NCBI GenBank assembly: GCA_025617375.2
Contig: JAMYGW020000008.1
Coordinates: 248,001-312,000 of the forward strand
Direction: 5' to 3'
Source of the DNA: Acarospora socialis
Taxonomy: Eukaryota > Ascomycota > Lecanoromycetes > Acarosporales > Acarosporaceae
Length of the DNA stretch: 64,000 bases
Numbering within the stretch: the stretch's first letter is position 1; each line of letters begins with the position of its first letter. This document shows positions 12,914 through 26,247 of the stretch, piece by piece. The translations under genes were made by a program, and so were the position numbers. Under the pieces are notes generated by a model that worked only from the letters and a program-made list of their open reading frames with translations, had not been told where the DNA came from and ran no database searches.

Positions 12914-15472
12914 CAATAAAACATTCATTTCTTTCACAAGTTGTTCAGAAGTCAAGTTGAATTCATTGTATTAAAAACTTTTACTATGTTCATTGATAAA
13001 AGAATAATGACATACTTTTTACTGTCTCAAATTATATAAATCTGACTTATCAACAGATTTAGTGCAGTTTTTGTAAATTATTCTGCTTTACATTTTATCT
13101 GACTTTCAAAAAGAAAATTGTTGTCTTTTATAATCTACTTAATTTGTATAATCAACAGAGTCTTTATAATTTTTCTCACTGTGTTCAACAGAGTAATTGA
13201 TCTTTATAATTTAATTTCTTTGTAGAATTACTTTTCTGACTTACATAACACTATCATACAAGTTCTTTTGTATTTTTCAGAAAGAAAGTTTAGCTTTTAG
13301 TTTGCATTAATGAGATTGATTATTGTTTAAATAAATTTAAATCTCATTACTCTAAAAAAACAATATGAGATGCTGTCTGACTCTGAAGCATTGTAAAATA
13401 TTTTTGTATAAAGAATTGCAGAAATTTTCTTGATATTAGTTGAGTTAGAAATGAATATAAATTGAATAAAAATTTTCAAATTAATGAATCTGTTCTTCTG
13501 TGAAAATTAAAGCATTTTGATATTTAAAATATTTTGAAGATTGACTGTTATTTTGAGATAAAATTTTCTCTTAAAGATCTCAGCTTTTTTATTCAAAATG
13601 TGAATTTCTTTATGTATTGTACAAATTAAAAGAACTGTTGCTGCAGAATTTGAATTTTTTTTTTTTATTTTGATTAAAATTTAAAGTTTATTTCTCTCTG
13701 CTGTTTCATTGATCATATTGTGAAAATATATAATTTTTGTTTTTGTAATTAAATCTCTCTTAATTTTGTCTTTCATCTTAACTAATTTTCATACTTCTTT
13801 CATATAAATTATTCTTGTTTATCATCTTGTTTTTCTTTCTTATCTAACTGTCTCATCAATTGTGTTTGTTCATCAGATTTCTTTTTAATTCAAGAACTTA
13901 TGCATAGAAACTGAGTTACTAATTTATATTTTAATAAAGTTGACAAGATACTCTGTGTATTGTACAATCTCAGTATTTGTTAACAGATTTTAATTTGTTT
14001 AAAGATGTTAAATTTCAGTCAGTATGATTTTTTGATTTATTTTCTTTCAGTATTTCATCTTGCTTTGAGTGATTTGTACAATTTTAAAATTAAAAATCAC
14101 TGAGATTGAAAGATAATCTAAATTATAATTCATGTTCTCTTTAATAAAGTATTCTTTCAATTAATCTGCAAAAATCTAACTGACAAAGATCAGATCTATT
14201 GTGCTGAAGATTTTTCAAATATGTTAAGTAGAAATTTTTGATGTGATTAATAAAGAAAAATTATATGATGTAATTGTCTCAGCAAGAACTTCTTTCATAT
14301 TGTGAATGCTTAAGTTGAAGAATTCACTTCACAGTGAATAATGTAGATTGAAGTTCTTTAAAACTATGTGTTCATTCTTTTTTCATATGAGTGTTGATAA
14401 AAAAGAAATAAAAAAAAAATAATCAGTATTTGTGTAACTTTTCAAAAACTGCAAGTAAATATTGTATATTTAGAGAGTTCTGCTGTTCATACAAAGATAG
14501 AATATGTATAAGTTGAGAATGAAAAAGTTCATTAATTAAATGCTGAAATTAAGTTTTTTGTTAATCAAAAAGTAACTTCATTATGAAACTAAATCATGCT
14601 GTAAGATAAAAGAAGTGATCTTGAAGCTGTAAAATGTTGATGTAAAAAAATTTTATTAAAATTTCTGAATTATCAAAATATCATACAATCAGATTGTCTT
14701 ATCAATCAGAAGAAAAATTATCATCTTATTTTTATTTTTCTGCACATTATATTGCAGAATGAACAGCTTATTCATCAGTTTGTGACTGAGAAAATATTTT
14801 TGTAATTGTGAAATTTATATAATCAGCTGTCAGTGTCTTAAATAATTTTTTTCTTCTTCTTTTCAGAATTAAGAAAAAGTCATTGTCACTAACTGTTGTA
14901 ACTGAACTTAAAAACTGAAAAATAAAGCTGATATCTTTATGAGAGAATATTCTGAATAAAATGTTCAGTGAGATTCTGAAAAAAAGATCTTTGATTGAAA
15001 TTTGAAAGTGTGTAAATCATATAAGATAGATTTATTTTATTTTCTTTACTTTCTTTACTCTTTTTAAACAATGTCTGATTCATACAAAATGATCTTTATT
15101 TTTCTTTTCACATAATGCACATCAGATCTTCAGAGAATTCTTCTTTTTAATGTAATTTTTAATTATATGATTCAATGCTGTACAGAAGTCATATTGTATA
15201 ATTTTTTTGCAGTGTTTAACTGTGTAATTCTTGTACTGCTGACATTTAAAGTATTAAATAATAATATAGTTTTCAGAGAAGATTTTATAATCATAAAGCT
15301 CAGAATTATGAAGAAGATCATTTTGCAGAAAATAGTTTGTCTGCTCAGCTTTTGTTATTTTGATGTGAAGTGATTTAAAAAAATATTTTTATACAATTGT
15401 CTTCTTAAATCATTCTCTCTGTAGAATCTTCATTTATTTTTTAAGTTGTGAATTTTGCATGTTGTTACAATC

Positions 15473-15831
15473 ATATTCTGTAAAAAAAAAACTCACAAGC
15501 ATAAAATCAGAAATCTGCACAGAGTGCATACAGAAGAAACTGTTAAACAGCAGTCACATAATGATGCAACAGTTCTATAATGAGTAGATGAGCTGAGAGC
15601 TCAATTTCTCAATGTTGAGATGTCAAGACACTTAGAGTACTCAATGAGAAAGTATTAAGTGTGATCTATATAGTAGAATTGTTTTCTCTATGAAAATAAT
15701 CATGTTCAACTCATCTAGTTATGCAATATAAAGCTACTGTTTATCTAGAATTTTTGAATCTTTATATCAAAGAGCACAAATTCTAGCTCTATAATTGAGA
15801 AATCTCAGTTGAAATATAACATTTTGAACAT
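15473..15831 (+). repeat. Gypsy-1 5' LTR
   Basis: 359 bp, starting TGTTACAATCATATTCTG and ending ATAACA. Differences from the 3' LTR are almost all C/T or G/A. Confidence 0.93.
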
Positions 15832-18800
15832 TCTTACAATATAAAGAATGTCATTCAAAGAATCAATCTCAGACAGTGCATCACAGAGCACTAAATCAAT
15901 AAAGATAATCAACATTAATTACAAAATACTCAAAGTCAAGATATCAGAGAACTTTATGAAGAATTAATGAAATCTAAAACAATTTCTTGTTCAACTGAAC
16001 TTGTATGTTGACTTCAATGCAAGAAAATTTTCAAGTGATATCAACAAAATCTTGTTTGCAATATTTTATCTGAAGAACACAGCATTCAATTGAATTAAAT
16101 TAAAACTCAAAGAGTTTCTAATCATGAACTCTGAGAAGAAGAAAAACAATATTTCATATATCAGTCATTGAGAACAGTTCAAAGAAGAGCTTTAAGTAAT
16201 TTTCAAAATAATAAATAAAAAACATGCAGCAGAACAGAAGATTCATACATTACAGCAAGAAGAATTCACAATTAAATATGCAACAGAGTTTCAATGACTT
16301 ACAGCACTCATGCAATGAAACACAGATCAGTTAACATCAAATGTAATTGAAACTTGAAAAAATCTATTAAAGATAAAATTGCATGCAGCAAAAGATCAGA
16401 CAATCTGCAAGAACTGATTAATCAAATGATTATAATAAATAGTCATCAATAAAAACATCAGATAAAACAAAGAGACTATTGACATCAAAGATGAATGAAT
16501 AGAGTTTATGAAAATAATTTAAGACAATAATACTTGAATTTCATGAATCTCAATATGATAAAATGAGATCAATCTTTAATATGATGATCAAAAAAAGTAT
16601 CATACAGAAAGAAATGATTCTCAAAAGAAAAGTCTTTGAGCAACTGAGAGATACAGAAATGCTATAACTGCAATAACATTGAATATCTTGCACAGAACTG
16701 TAGAAAGTTCAAGAATGAAAAGAAGAAAGCTGCAATCACAACTAAAAAAGTAGTGCATGACAATCTTAACTGAACAGCTTGCTACAACAACATGTGTTGA
16801 ACACACATAAACAGCAAGAACAAAGCTGAATATTATTCAAGAAAATCATATCAAAAACAAAAAACTTACAATATTACAGAACAATCTAAATCAAGTAATA
16901 CTGTAAAGAAAGAACTTTGTGTTCTAGAGACTGAGATTAAAGAGATTGATATTTGTAATATTCAGATAGAAAAAAACTATAGTGATAGCATCTGAATTGT
17001 CTTGAATTCAAATGTGAATTAAAAGAAAGTTAATCAATGAAAAGTCAATCAGAAGCTCAAAGCAAGATATAAACACTCAGAAAATCAACATCAAACATTA
17101 AAGAAAGAAATACTTCAGCAGAAGAAACAAGATCTAAAAGAGAAGATTGCTGTCTTGAAGCAAGAACAGAATGAAATACAAAACATTGACTGAATTGTCA
17201 ACAGAGTCATAGAATGAGCTCAGAGAATCATCAAAAATTATTCAGAATTTTCATTTAAGACATTTTGATCAGCAGTCAGAGAAGAATTTAAGTTTAGCAT
17301 AAGTTTATCTTTAAAGATGAAGACTGAAAACAAAAAACTATGAATCTTTCAAGAAGATTATATTTCATCAAAATTTCTATAAAAAGTGAAAACACTTCAA
17401 AATCTGTTGCAGAAAGAGTATGATAGATATGATTCAGAAATGCATAATAAATAATGCATCAAAAACAGAAGTAAGAAGCATACAGACTTAATATTCATCA
17501 AATAAGAGTTATAATGATTCAAAAATCTATAAAGAAGAGTGTAAAAGAATACAGAAGAGTCAAAAAACTGTAAGTTTTTTCAATGAGATTAAAGAACAAG
17601 AAGTTATTGAAGTTTCATGAACAACATGAGAAGAAGATCATAATAAAAATAAAATTCAAACAAGATGATTAACTGTCAGAGACAATACACACTTTAGTTG
17701 ACTTTAAAGTGTTAAACAACTACATTTCACAAAAGTTAGTTCAAAAGACAGAACTAAAAATCATGAAAACATCATATTTAATTAAAGTATTGATGACAAA
17801 CAGAAGTCACAAAAATGTGATGAATCAGATTCACATTACAATCAATATTTCAGAAAAATGTTAGAAGATGATGTTAGACATCATAAATTTCATAAAGTAT
17901 GATGTCATACTAAATATGTCATACTTAAAGAATTATAATCTCAAGATTGACTGAGTTACAAAAGAAATCTATGCAACAGAGCACACATATAAGATCTCAA
18001 AATAATCAGAAATGTATTTGTCAGAACATAAGTTATGAAATTATGAGATACTGTTATTGAAGAAAAAGCAATTTAAGTGAATATCATTATACTCAATGAG
18101 CAAGAATCAACTCAAGAAAGTTCAAGACTATCTTGACAAGAATCTCAAAAGAAAATTCATAAGATCATTAAAATCATCAGTGAAATATCTAATTCTGTTT
18201 GTATCAAAACTGAATGACTGAAAGTAATTATGTATCAATTACTGATAGTTAAATGAGATAATCAGACAAAACAGTTATTCATTGTTCTTAATTGAAGAAT
18301 TGCAGAATTAACTTAATCAAACTAAGTAATTTACTAGTATAGATCTCAAGAATGTCTATTATTAAGTTAGAATGAGAGAAAAGAAGAAATGAAAGACAGC
18401 TTTTTAAACAAAATACAAACACTATGAGTATACTGTTATGTTATTTAAGCTGAAAAATGCATCAACTATCTTTCAGAGACTTATTAACAACATATTTGAG
18501 AGAATATCTCAATAATTTTGTGATTACATATTTAAACAACATAATAATCTACTCAAAAGATCTTACAGAACACAGAAAACATGTAAAGAAGATATTAGTA
18601 AAGCTGAAAGAGAGATTATTATATGTGAAAGAGTTAAAAAGCAAATTTAAAACACAAGAAATTAAGTTTTTAAAATACATAATTTGATCTGAATGCATCA
18701 AGAAAGATTCAGCAAAAACAGTGACAGTGAAACAGTAATTCACATTTACAAAAATCAAGAAAGTACAGATCTTTCTAAAATTGACAAATTATTATTGAAA

Positions 18801-20759
18801 GTTTGTATCAAACTACTCTAAAATAGTGAAATCTCTTACATGCTTAATGCAAAAAAACAAAAAATAACACTGAAATGAGAAACAGAAGCAGACATTTAAT
18901 GTATTAAAGAGAAGTTTCAGTGAAACAGCTCATCTCATGATACTTTAAACAGTATGTGAAAAGATATTGAAGACTGATGCATTGAATTTTGTGATTGAAG
19001 CATGCTTATATTAAATTGAAGATGAAAATCAAAGATTCATAGCATTTTGATCTAGAAAGTTATCAGAATTCAAGAAAAGATATGAGATTCATGATGAAGA
19101 ACTTCTTGCAATAATGAAAGCACTGTAAAAGTGAAAATCTTATTTTGCAGATACAGAAAGATCTATACAGATCTATATAGATCACAAGAATCTGAAAAAC
19201 TTTGCAATAATTAAACAGTTGAATCACAGACAGATTCACTGAACTGAGTTATTAGCAGACTTTGAATTTTAAATTCATTACAAAAAAAAATAATGAGAAT
19301 AATGAAGCAGATGTCTTGAACAGATAACTCAATCATGAAGAAGTGAAACAAGTTTATGCTGAAATTCTGAAGAAAGATAAGAACAAAATCTTAATTAAAG
19401 AATTAGCAGCAATGTACAAGATAAAGAATGCTTTCTTAATGAACAAAGAACTCATACAGAAATGTCATGTGAATAAAATTCATGAACATCTAAAAGTAAA
19501 ACACACTGAGAATCTCATATGAAGAAGACACAATGTTAATGATTTTAGAAGATGAATCACTGAGATGATTGTCAAGTGCAATTTATGTCAATAAAATAAG
19601 ATCAACTGAGACAAGTGATATAACAGAGTAACATGAATTGATGTGCTGAGCAGATCATGAAAGTCAGTTATTATGAACTTCATTATGAAGCTATTATCAT
19701 TAAAAGATTCAGCATGAGAAATAAAATTCAACAGTATATTGATTATAGTAAACAGATTGATCAAGTACACAATGTTTATTTCATTTAAAGAAACTGCAAC
19801 AGCATCAGTATTGACATACATTATACTGTAAGAATTGATTAATAATTATAAACTATTAAAGAAATTTATTACTAACAAAGACAAACTATTTATGAGTAAG
19901 TTCTGAAAAACACTCACAGCAAAATTCAGAATAAAACACAAGATGTTAATGACATATCATTTACAGATGAATGAACAAAGCAAATGAATGAATCAGACAG
20001 TGAAAATATACTTGAAATATTATGTCAATGAAAGTCAGAACAATTGAGTACAATTGTTATTAACAGCACAGTTTGCATATAACAACATAAGAAATGAAAT
20101 CATGAGAGAAACATCATTCTACACAAACTATAAATACAATTCAGAGATATGATAAGATTCACAGAAACACAGATCACAAAGTTAAGAAATAATTTTAAAT
20201 ATCACACAGATAAAAAAATTACACAGAGATCTGATGAACAGAATTCAACAACAATTAGACAAGAAAAGATTTAAAAAGTTATTTCAGAAAGAAAAAAAGA
20301 TATATCTTTGAACAGACAATATTAAAATGAAGAGAAAAAACAAAAATTTGAACAACAAGAACATAGAATCATTCAGAGTAAAGAGAAACATCAAAGAAAT
20401 AAGTTATGAACTTAATTTACTCAAGAAAATGAAAATACACTCAATATTTCATGCATTCATGTTACAGCACTGCAATCAATTCATATCACTTTAAACAACA
20501 GAGATGTTGATTGAATTTGACAAAGAATATGAAGTTAAGAATATTTTAAAAAAGAAAACAATTAATGAGAAAGTTCATTATCTCATCAAGTAAAAAGAAT
20601 ACAATATCTCAGAAAATATCTGAGAATCAATAGAGAATCTCAAGAGCTGCACAAGAACACTTTAATACTTTGAGAAAAGATTAACATGAAATTTCAGAAA
20701 AATGAAGACATAGAGTCAATGAATTATTGTATATTGAAAGAATTTTCTTCATTCTTCAT

Positions 20760-21122
20760 CTCATTGTTATCACTATTAAGTTCAGCAGCAAGACAATTGA
20801 TCTTTTGTGCAATATGATGATTCATTTAATTTAAAGTTTTTTAAAAACACATTATCTTGACAGCAAGAACATCAAGAGCTACATTTGCATCATTTATTAT
20901 TTTTTGAAGAGAAAGACAAATTCTATTAAGAGACTTTTACAAAACTGCAATGCACAGATGATCACAATGAGTATACTTATTGTATTTCAGTTTTTCATCA
21001 ATCATAACAAAGCAATTGAAATCACAGACAGTACAGAATTCACAAGAAAACATAATGAGACTGTCACTGAGTAGAATTTTCTTTGTAATTCTTAAACAAT
21101 TGAAATTTTTAAAAAGCATCAT
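20760..21122 (-). pseudogene. Antisense Cys-rich / coiled-coil frame of Gypsy-1
   Basis: This lies opposite to the element, between chromodomain and 3' LTR. Its upstream part is open (20937-21122) and starts MMLFKNFNCLRI. A cysteine cluster with CEFCTVC follows, then further Cys/His. The downstream part reads as a probable coiled coil and an acidic tail (NSDNDEMKNEE). Equivalent antisense frames occur in Gypsy-3, Gypsy-4 and Gypsy-6, and weakly in Gypsy-2. I recall many small fungal hypothetical proteins with a Cys-rich head and a coiled coil, so this may be one of them carried by the element. The function is unknown and the frame is broken. Confidence 0.65.
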
Positions 21123-21197
21123 TACTGAGAAACAGATTTTCTGTGTACTCTCACTTAAGTAAATATTAGAAAATTAGCATTTAAAGAAAAAGAATAA

Positions 21198-21556
21198 TGT
21201 TACAATCATACTCTGTAAAAAAAAAACTCACAAGCATAAAATTAAAAGTCTACACAGAGTGCATACAGAAAAAACTGCTAGACAGTAGTCACATAATAAT
21301 GTAATAACTCTATGATGAGCAGACAAGCTGAAAGCTCAATTTCTTAACATTAAGATGTCAAGACATCTAAAGTGCTCAATAAGAAAGCATTAAGTGCAAT
21401 CTATATAGTAAAATTGTTTTTTCTATAAAAATAATTGTGTTCAACTCATCTAGTTATGCAATACAAAGCTACTGTTTATTTAGAATCTTTGAATCTTTAT
21501 ATTAAAGAGCACAAATTCTAGTTCTATAATCAAGAAATCTCAGTTGAAATGTAACA
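21198..21556 (+). repeat. Gypsy-1 3' LTR
   Basis: 359 bp, starting TGTTACAATCATACTCTG and ending GTAACA, followed by the CATGT duplication. Confidence 0.93.
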
Positions 21557-22523
21557 CATGTAAAGAGTCTCTATTGTCTTAACTTAATTTTTGTCATTTA
21601 TGAAGATGATTTAAATTTTATAAATTATAATAATGTATTTTTGCTGCTTGATTCTGACATTGAGTTTAAAGATTTGTACAATTTTCTCTTTCTTTTTTCA
21701 CATCATTTTATTTCTTTTCTCTTCAAAAATAAAAATCACATCATCATTAAACAGACATCTTGCAGTTATCATTATTTCTGAAATTTCTATCTCTTTTTGT
21801 ATTTCTTATACAATGTTCTGTTCTGTTTTTATTCTTTATATTTTTATTTTTGCTTTTGATTTAATCATTATTTTTTGATATTTTCTTTGAAATACTGATA
21901 AAACTCTTGTTTCAAGACTCTTAAGACTGACTGTTGTTGCTGAGTATATTTGTAAAAATATGAAAATTTTGATGAAATCTTATATAATGTTTGTAAAATT
22001 CTTAATTTACTTCTTGATCTTCTGAAAATCAATGTTCAAAATATTATTTTTTTATTGTGTCACAGTTCTGATTATTTTTCAGATCTCTTTTATTTTAATT
22101 GAATAATTACTGATTTATACAAAACAATTTAAAGTGCTAATTGTCTTTGAGAGACTTTTAAAAGTGATGAAAGAAACAAACTTTTTATTTAAGTAAGATT
22201 TCACTGTAATGCATTTCTTCTGATTCTTCATTATTTTTTATTATTGTATGATTTTTTTTATGAATATTAATCACAGTTAAGAGTAATTAATTCTGATAAT
22301 ATATATAATTGCTTATTGTTATAAATATAGTTGATTCTTAATATAAGTGATCTTATTGATGATTCACTTAGAAGAAAAACTCAAGTATCTTATTATTAAC
22401 AAAGAATTTAAGTCAGAAGCAATCTCATAAAAAACTTTCATATAAGTTTGCAGAACTCTTTTACATTGCAGATCTTATTAAAAAGCAAGTATATTGTTTA
22501 TATTTATCTTTTATTTATTAAAT

Positions 22524-22859
22524 TGTTACAATCATATCAGAATGAATATGATGCAGACTGACTTGTACACTGAGTAAGTATTGATAGATTATCTGTCAAG
22601 AACAAGTTATATGATAACTCAATAACTTAATGAGTCAAGCAATCAACTCAATGAGTCAGCTGATCAAGCAGTCAACTCAATACTTTGAGATATTAAGTTC
22701 ATAGTATATAGATAGAATTATTTTCTCTATGAAAATGATTGTGTTCAACTTAAGTAACAATCTAAAAATTACACTTGACAATTATGTCTGAGAATCTTTA
22801 TATCAATAAGTCAAATTCTTAGTTCTAATACAAGAGAAATCTTCTGTGAAAATGTTACA
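22524..22859 (+). repeat. Lone LTR at the junction of two inverted LINE copies
   Basis: 336 bp beginning TGTTACAATCATATCAG and ending AATGTTACA. Its ends and right half match the Gypsy-3/Gypsy-4 LTR style, but the left-centre is different and holds short repeats with two TGAGTCA motifs (22631-22637 and 22652-22658). No direct target duplication is visible (left flank TAAAT, right flank ATTTA), so it is not a simple solo LTR. It is more likely one side of a rearrangement breakpoint. Confidence 0.8.
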
Positions 22860-23054
22860 ATTTATGAAAGAAATTGTACAATAATAAAAGATAATGAAGA
22901 ATCAGAAGAAATGTATTGCAGTAAAATTTTATTTAAATAAAAAGTCTGTTTTTTTTATCACTCTTAAAGTCTCTCAAAGATAATTGACACTCTAAACTGT
23001 TTTGTATAAATTAATAACTGTTTAATTAAAATGAAAAAAATCTGAGAAATGATC

Positions 23055-24000
23055 AGAATTATAATGCAAAAAAAAAAAAAATAATACTTTGAATACTGAT
23101 CTTCAGAAGATTAAGAAGCAAATTAAAAATCTTATAAACATTATATAAAATCTCATTAAGATTTTTACATCTTTACAAACATACACAGTAGCAGCAGTCA
23201 ATCTTAAGAATCTTAAAACAAAAATTTTATTAATATCTCAAAAAAAATATCAAAAAATAATGATTAAATCAGAAGCAGAAATAAAAATATAAAGAATAAA
23301 AACTGAACAGAACATTGTATAAGAAATATAAAAAGAGATAGAAATTTTAAAAATAATGATGACTGCAAGATATCTGTTTAATGATGATGTGATTTTTATT
23401 TTTGAAGAGAAAAAGAATAAGACAATGTGAAAAAAAAAAGAGAAAATTGTACAAATCTTTGAACTCAATGTCAGAATCAAGCAGCAAAAATACATCATTA
23501 TGATTTATAAAATTTAAATCATCTTCATAAATAACAAGAATTAAGTTAAGACAATAGAGACTCTTTATATGTAAAACTTACAATTTAAAAAATAAGTGAA
23601 AATTTTATGAGTAAAATGATTTAAAAAGACAATTGTATGAGAATATCTCTTTAAATCACTTCATATTAAAATAGCAAAAGCTGAACAGACAAATTATTTT
23701 TTGCAAAATAATTTTCTTTTTGACTTTAAGTTTCATAATTGTAAAATTTTCTCTAAAAACTATATTGTCATCTAATGCTTTAAATATTAACAGTACAAGA
23801 ATTACACAGTTAAGCACTGCAAAAAAATCATACAATATGATTTTTGTGCAGCATCAGATCATATAACTGAGAATTATATTAAAAAAAAGAATTTTTTAAA
23901 GATCTAATGTATATTATGCAAAAAGAAGAATAAAGAACACTCTGTATAAGTTAGATATTGTTTAGAAAGAGTAAAGAAAGTGAAAAAAATAAGATAAATT
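23055..24000 (+). pseudogene. LINE ORF1 (gag-like, zinc knuckles), decayed
   Basis: Nucleic-acid-binding ORF1 of the Tad1-like LINE. A likely start is near 23054. A helical N-terminal part is followed by a conserved block (ARYLFNDDVIFIFEE near 23365), then by a cysteine-rich stretch at about 23775-23960. There three zinc-knuckle-like motifs (CFKY, DFCAASDH, CILCKK) can be recognised, as expected for fungal Tad1 ORF1. Stops interrupt it several times. The matching region in LINE copy a lies on the minus strand on both sides of Gypsy-1. Confidence 0.7.
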
Positions 24001-26061
24001 TATTTTATATGATTTACACACTTTCAGATTTTAATCAAAGATCTTTTTCTCAGAACTTCACTGAATATTTTATTTAAAACACTCTTTCATAAAGATATCA
24101 GCTTTACTTTTCAGTTCTTAAACTCAGTTATAATAGTCAATGACAATAATTTTCTTTCAGTTCTGAAAAGAAAAAGAGAAAAATTATTTAAAACACTGAC
24201 AGTTAATCATATAAATTTTACAATTACAGAAATACTCTTTCAGTCACAAATTAATGAATAAGCTGTTCATTCTGCAATATAATGTGTAAAAAAGCAAAAA
24301 CAAGATGATAATTCTTCTTTTAACTGATAAAACAATCTGATTGTACAATATTTTAATGATTTAGAAATTTTAACAAAATTTTTTACATTAATATTTTACA
24401 GCTTCAAAATCACTTGTTTTATTTTACAGTATAATTCAGTTTTACAACAAAGTTGTTTTTTGATTAACAAAAGATTTGATTTCAACATTTAATCAATAAA
24501 CTTTTTCATTTTTAACTTATATATACTTTATCTTTGTATGAACAGCAGAACTCTCTGAATATACAATATTTATTTACAGTTTTCAGAAAGTTACATAAAT
24601 ACTGATTATTTTTTTTCTATTTCTTTTCTATCAACATTTATACAAAAAAAGAATGAACATATAATTTTAAAGAACTTCAATCTACATTATTTACTGTGAA
24701 GTGAACTTTTCAATTTAAGTATTCACAACATAAAAGAACTTGCTGAAACAGTCACATCATATAATTTTTTTTTATTGATTACATCAGAAATCTTTATTTA
24801 ATATATTTAAAGAATCTTCAGCACAATAAATTTAATTTTTATTAATTAAATTCTTGCAGATTAGCTAAAAGATGCTTTATTAAAGAGAATATGAATTATA
24901 ATTTAGATCATCTTTCAATCTCAGTGATTTTCAATTTTAAAATTGTATAAATCACTTAAAACAAGATGAAATGCTGAAAAAAGATGAATTAAAAAATTAT
25001 ACTGACTGAAACTCAACATCTTCAAATAAATTAAGATCTGTTAACAAAAACTGAGATTGTATAATACATAAAATATTTTGTTAACTTTATTGAGACATTA
25101 ATCAGCAACTCAGTTTTTATGCACAAGTTTTTAAATCAAAAAGAAGTTTAATAAATAAATACAATTAATGAGACAGTCAGACAAGAAAAAAAAAACAAAA
25201 TAATAAGCAAAAATAATTTGTACAGAAGAAGCATAAAAGTTAATTAAAATAAAATACAAAATTAAGAGAGATCTGATTGCAAAAACAAAAATTATATATT
25301 TTTACAATGTAATCAGTGAGACAGCAAAGAAAAATGAACTTTGAATTTTAATTAAGATGAAAAAAGAAGATTTAAATTCTGCAGCAACAATTTTTTTAAT
25401 TTATATAACATATAAAGAAATTCACATTCTAAATGAAAAAGCTGAGATCTTCAAGAGAAAATTTTATTTTAAAATGACAATTAATTTTCAGAATATTTTG
25501 AATATCAAAATACTTTAATTCTCATAGAAAAACAAATTTATTAATTTAAAAATCTTTATTCAATCTATATTCATTTCTGACTCAATTAATATCAAGAAGA
25601 TTTTTGCAATTTTTTTGTACAAAAGTATTTCACAATACATTAAAGTTAAACAGCATTTCATACAGCTTTCTCAAAGCAATAAAACTTAAATTTACTTAAA
25701 CAATAATTAAAATTATCAATACAAACTAAAAGCTAAACTTTCTTTCTGAAAGATACAAGAGAACTTATATAATAGTGTTATGCAAGTCAGAAAAGTAATT
25801 CTATAAAAAAGTTAAATTATGAAGATTAATTATTCTGCTGAACATAATGAGAAAAATTATAAAAACTCTGTTGATTATACAAATCAAACAGATCACAGAA
25901 GACAACAATTTTCTTTTTAAAAGTTAAATAAAATATAAAACAAAATGATTTACAGAAACTGCATTGAATCTGTTGATAAGTTAGATTTGTATGAGTTAAA
26001 ACAGTAAAAAGCATGTTGTTATTCTTCTGTCAATAAACATAATGAAAATTTTTAATACAGT

Positions 26062-26247
26062 TGTTAAAATCAACTTATATGATTGATTTCTAAGTCTATG
26101 ATAATGTGTTGATTGCTGAGAAAACTATCTAGAAAATAATGTTTTACATAGACACAACTCTTTAAAAACTAGCATCAAATACTTTCACAAAGTCTTATCT
26201 TATTGCAGAGTCTCAATCTCACTGAGCTCTATGACAAATTCATAATA
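26062..26247 (-). repeat. Element Y LTR, left (3' LTR of the element)
   Basis: 186 bp beginning TGTTAAAATCAACTT, matching 28870-29055. Confidence 0.9.

Larger units (their letters stand above)
15473..21556 (+). mobile_element. Gypsy-1: complete but broken Ty3/Gypsy chromovirus
   Basis: The 6084-bp element has 359-bp LTRs and a perfect target duplication CATGT (15468-15472 and 21557-21561). It is inserted in LINE copy a. In order: gag (about 15960-16840) with a CYNC-type zinc knuckle at about 16660-16701; retropepsin-like region (about 17760-17990); RT (about 18070-18700, YLNNIIIYS near 18526); RNase H (about 18900-19330); integrase (about 19430-20330); and a chromodomain at the C-terminus (about 20500-20680, motif ISENIWESIENL). 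Chromodomains of this kind target heterochromatin. A conserved reading frame lies antisense between chromodomain and 3' LTR. The element is broken by many stops. Confidence 0.92.
5894..22523 (-). mobile_element. Tad1-like LINE copy a, split by Copia-1 and Gypsy-1
   Basis: This non-LTR retrotransposon lies on the minus strand. Its 3' end carries a TAA-type tail at the left (5894-5920, read ATT on plus) and its 5' end is near 22523. Removing Copia-1 and Gypsy-1 leaves about 5.1 kb, a normal length for a Tad1-clade element with ORF1 (gag-like, zinc knuckles) and ORF2 (endonuclease plus RT). It aligns by eye with LINE copy b, in opposite orientation, right across both nested insertions: sequence before 7464 continues after 12913, and sequence before 15472 continues after 21556. 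It is broken by many stops and mutated almost only by C/T and G/A changes. It extends about 260 bp further 5' than copy b. It sits in the integrase region of Gypsy Z. Confidence 0.8.

Noticed and set aside
18549-18758. 69-residue minus-strand frame as a gene
   Set aside because: It is the complement of the Gypsy-1 RT region; the sense strand carries the recognisable domain.
21633-21878. 81-residue open frame (MYFCCLILTL...) repeated at 23250-23498 as a membrane protein gene
   Set aside because: It lies antisense to LINE ORF1 in both copies; the hydrophobic look comes from reading A/T-rich coding DNA on the wrong strand.
22524-22859. Ordinary solo LTR left by intra-element recombination
   Set aside because: No direct target duplication flanks it and the two sides belong to different LINE copies in opposite orientation.
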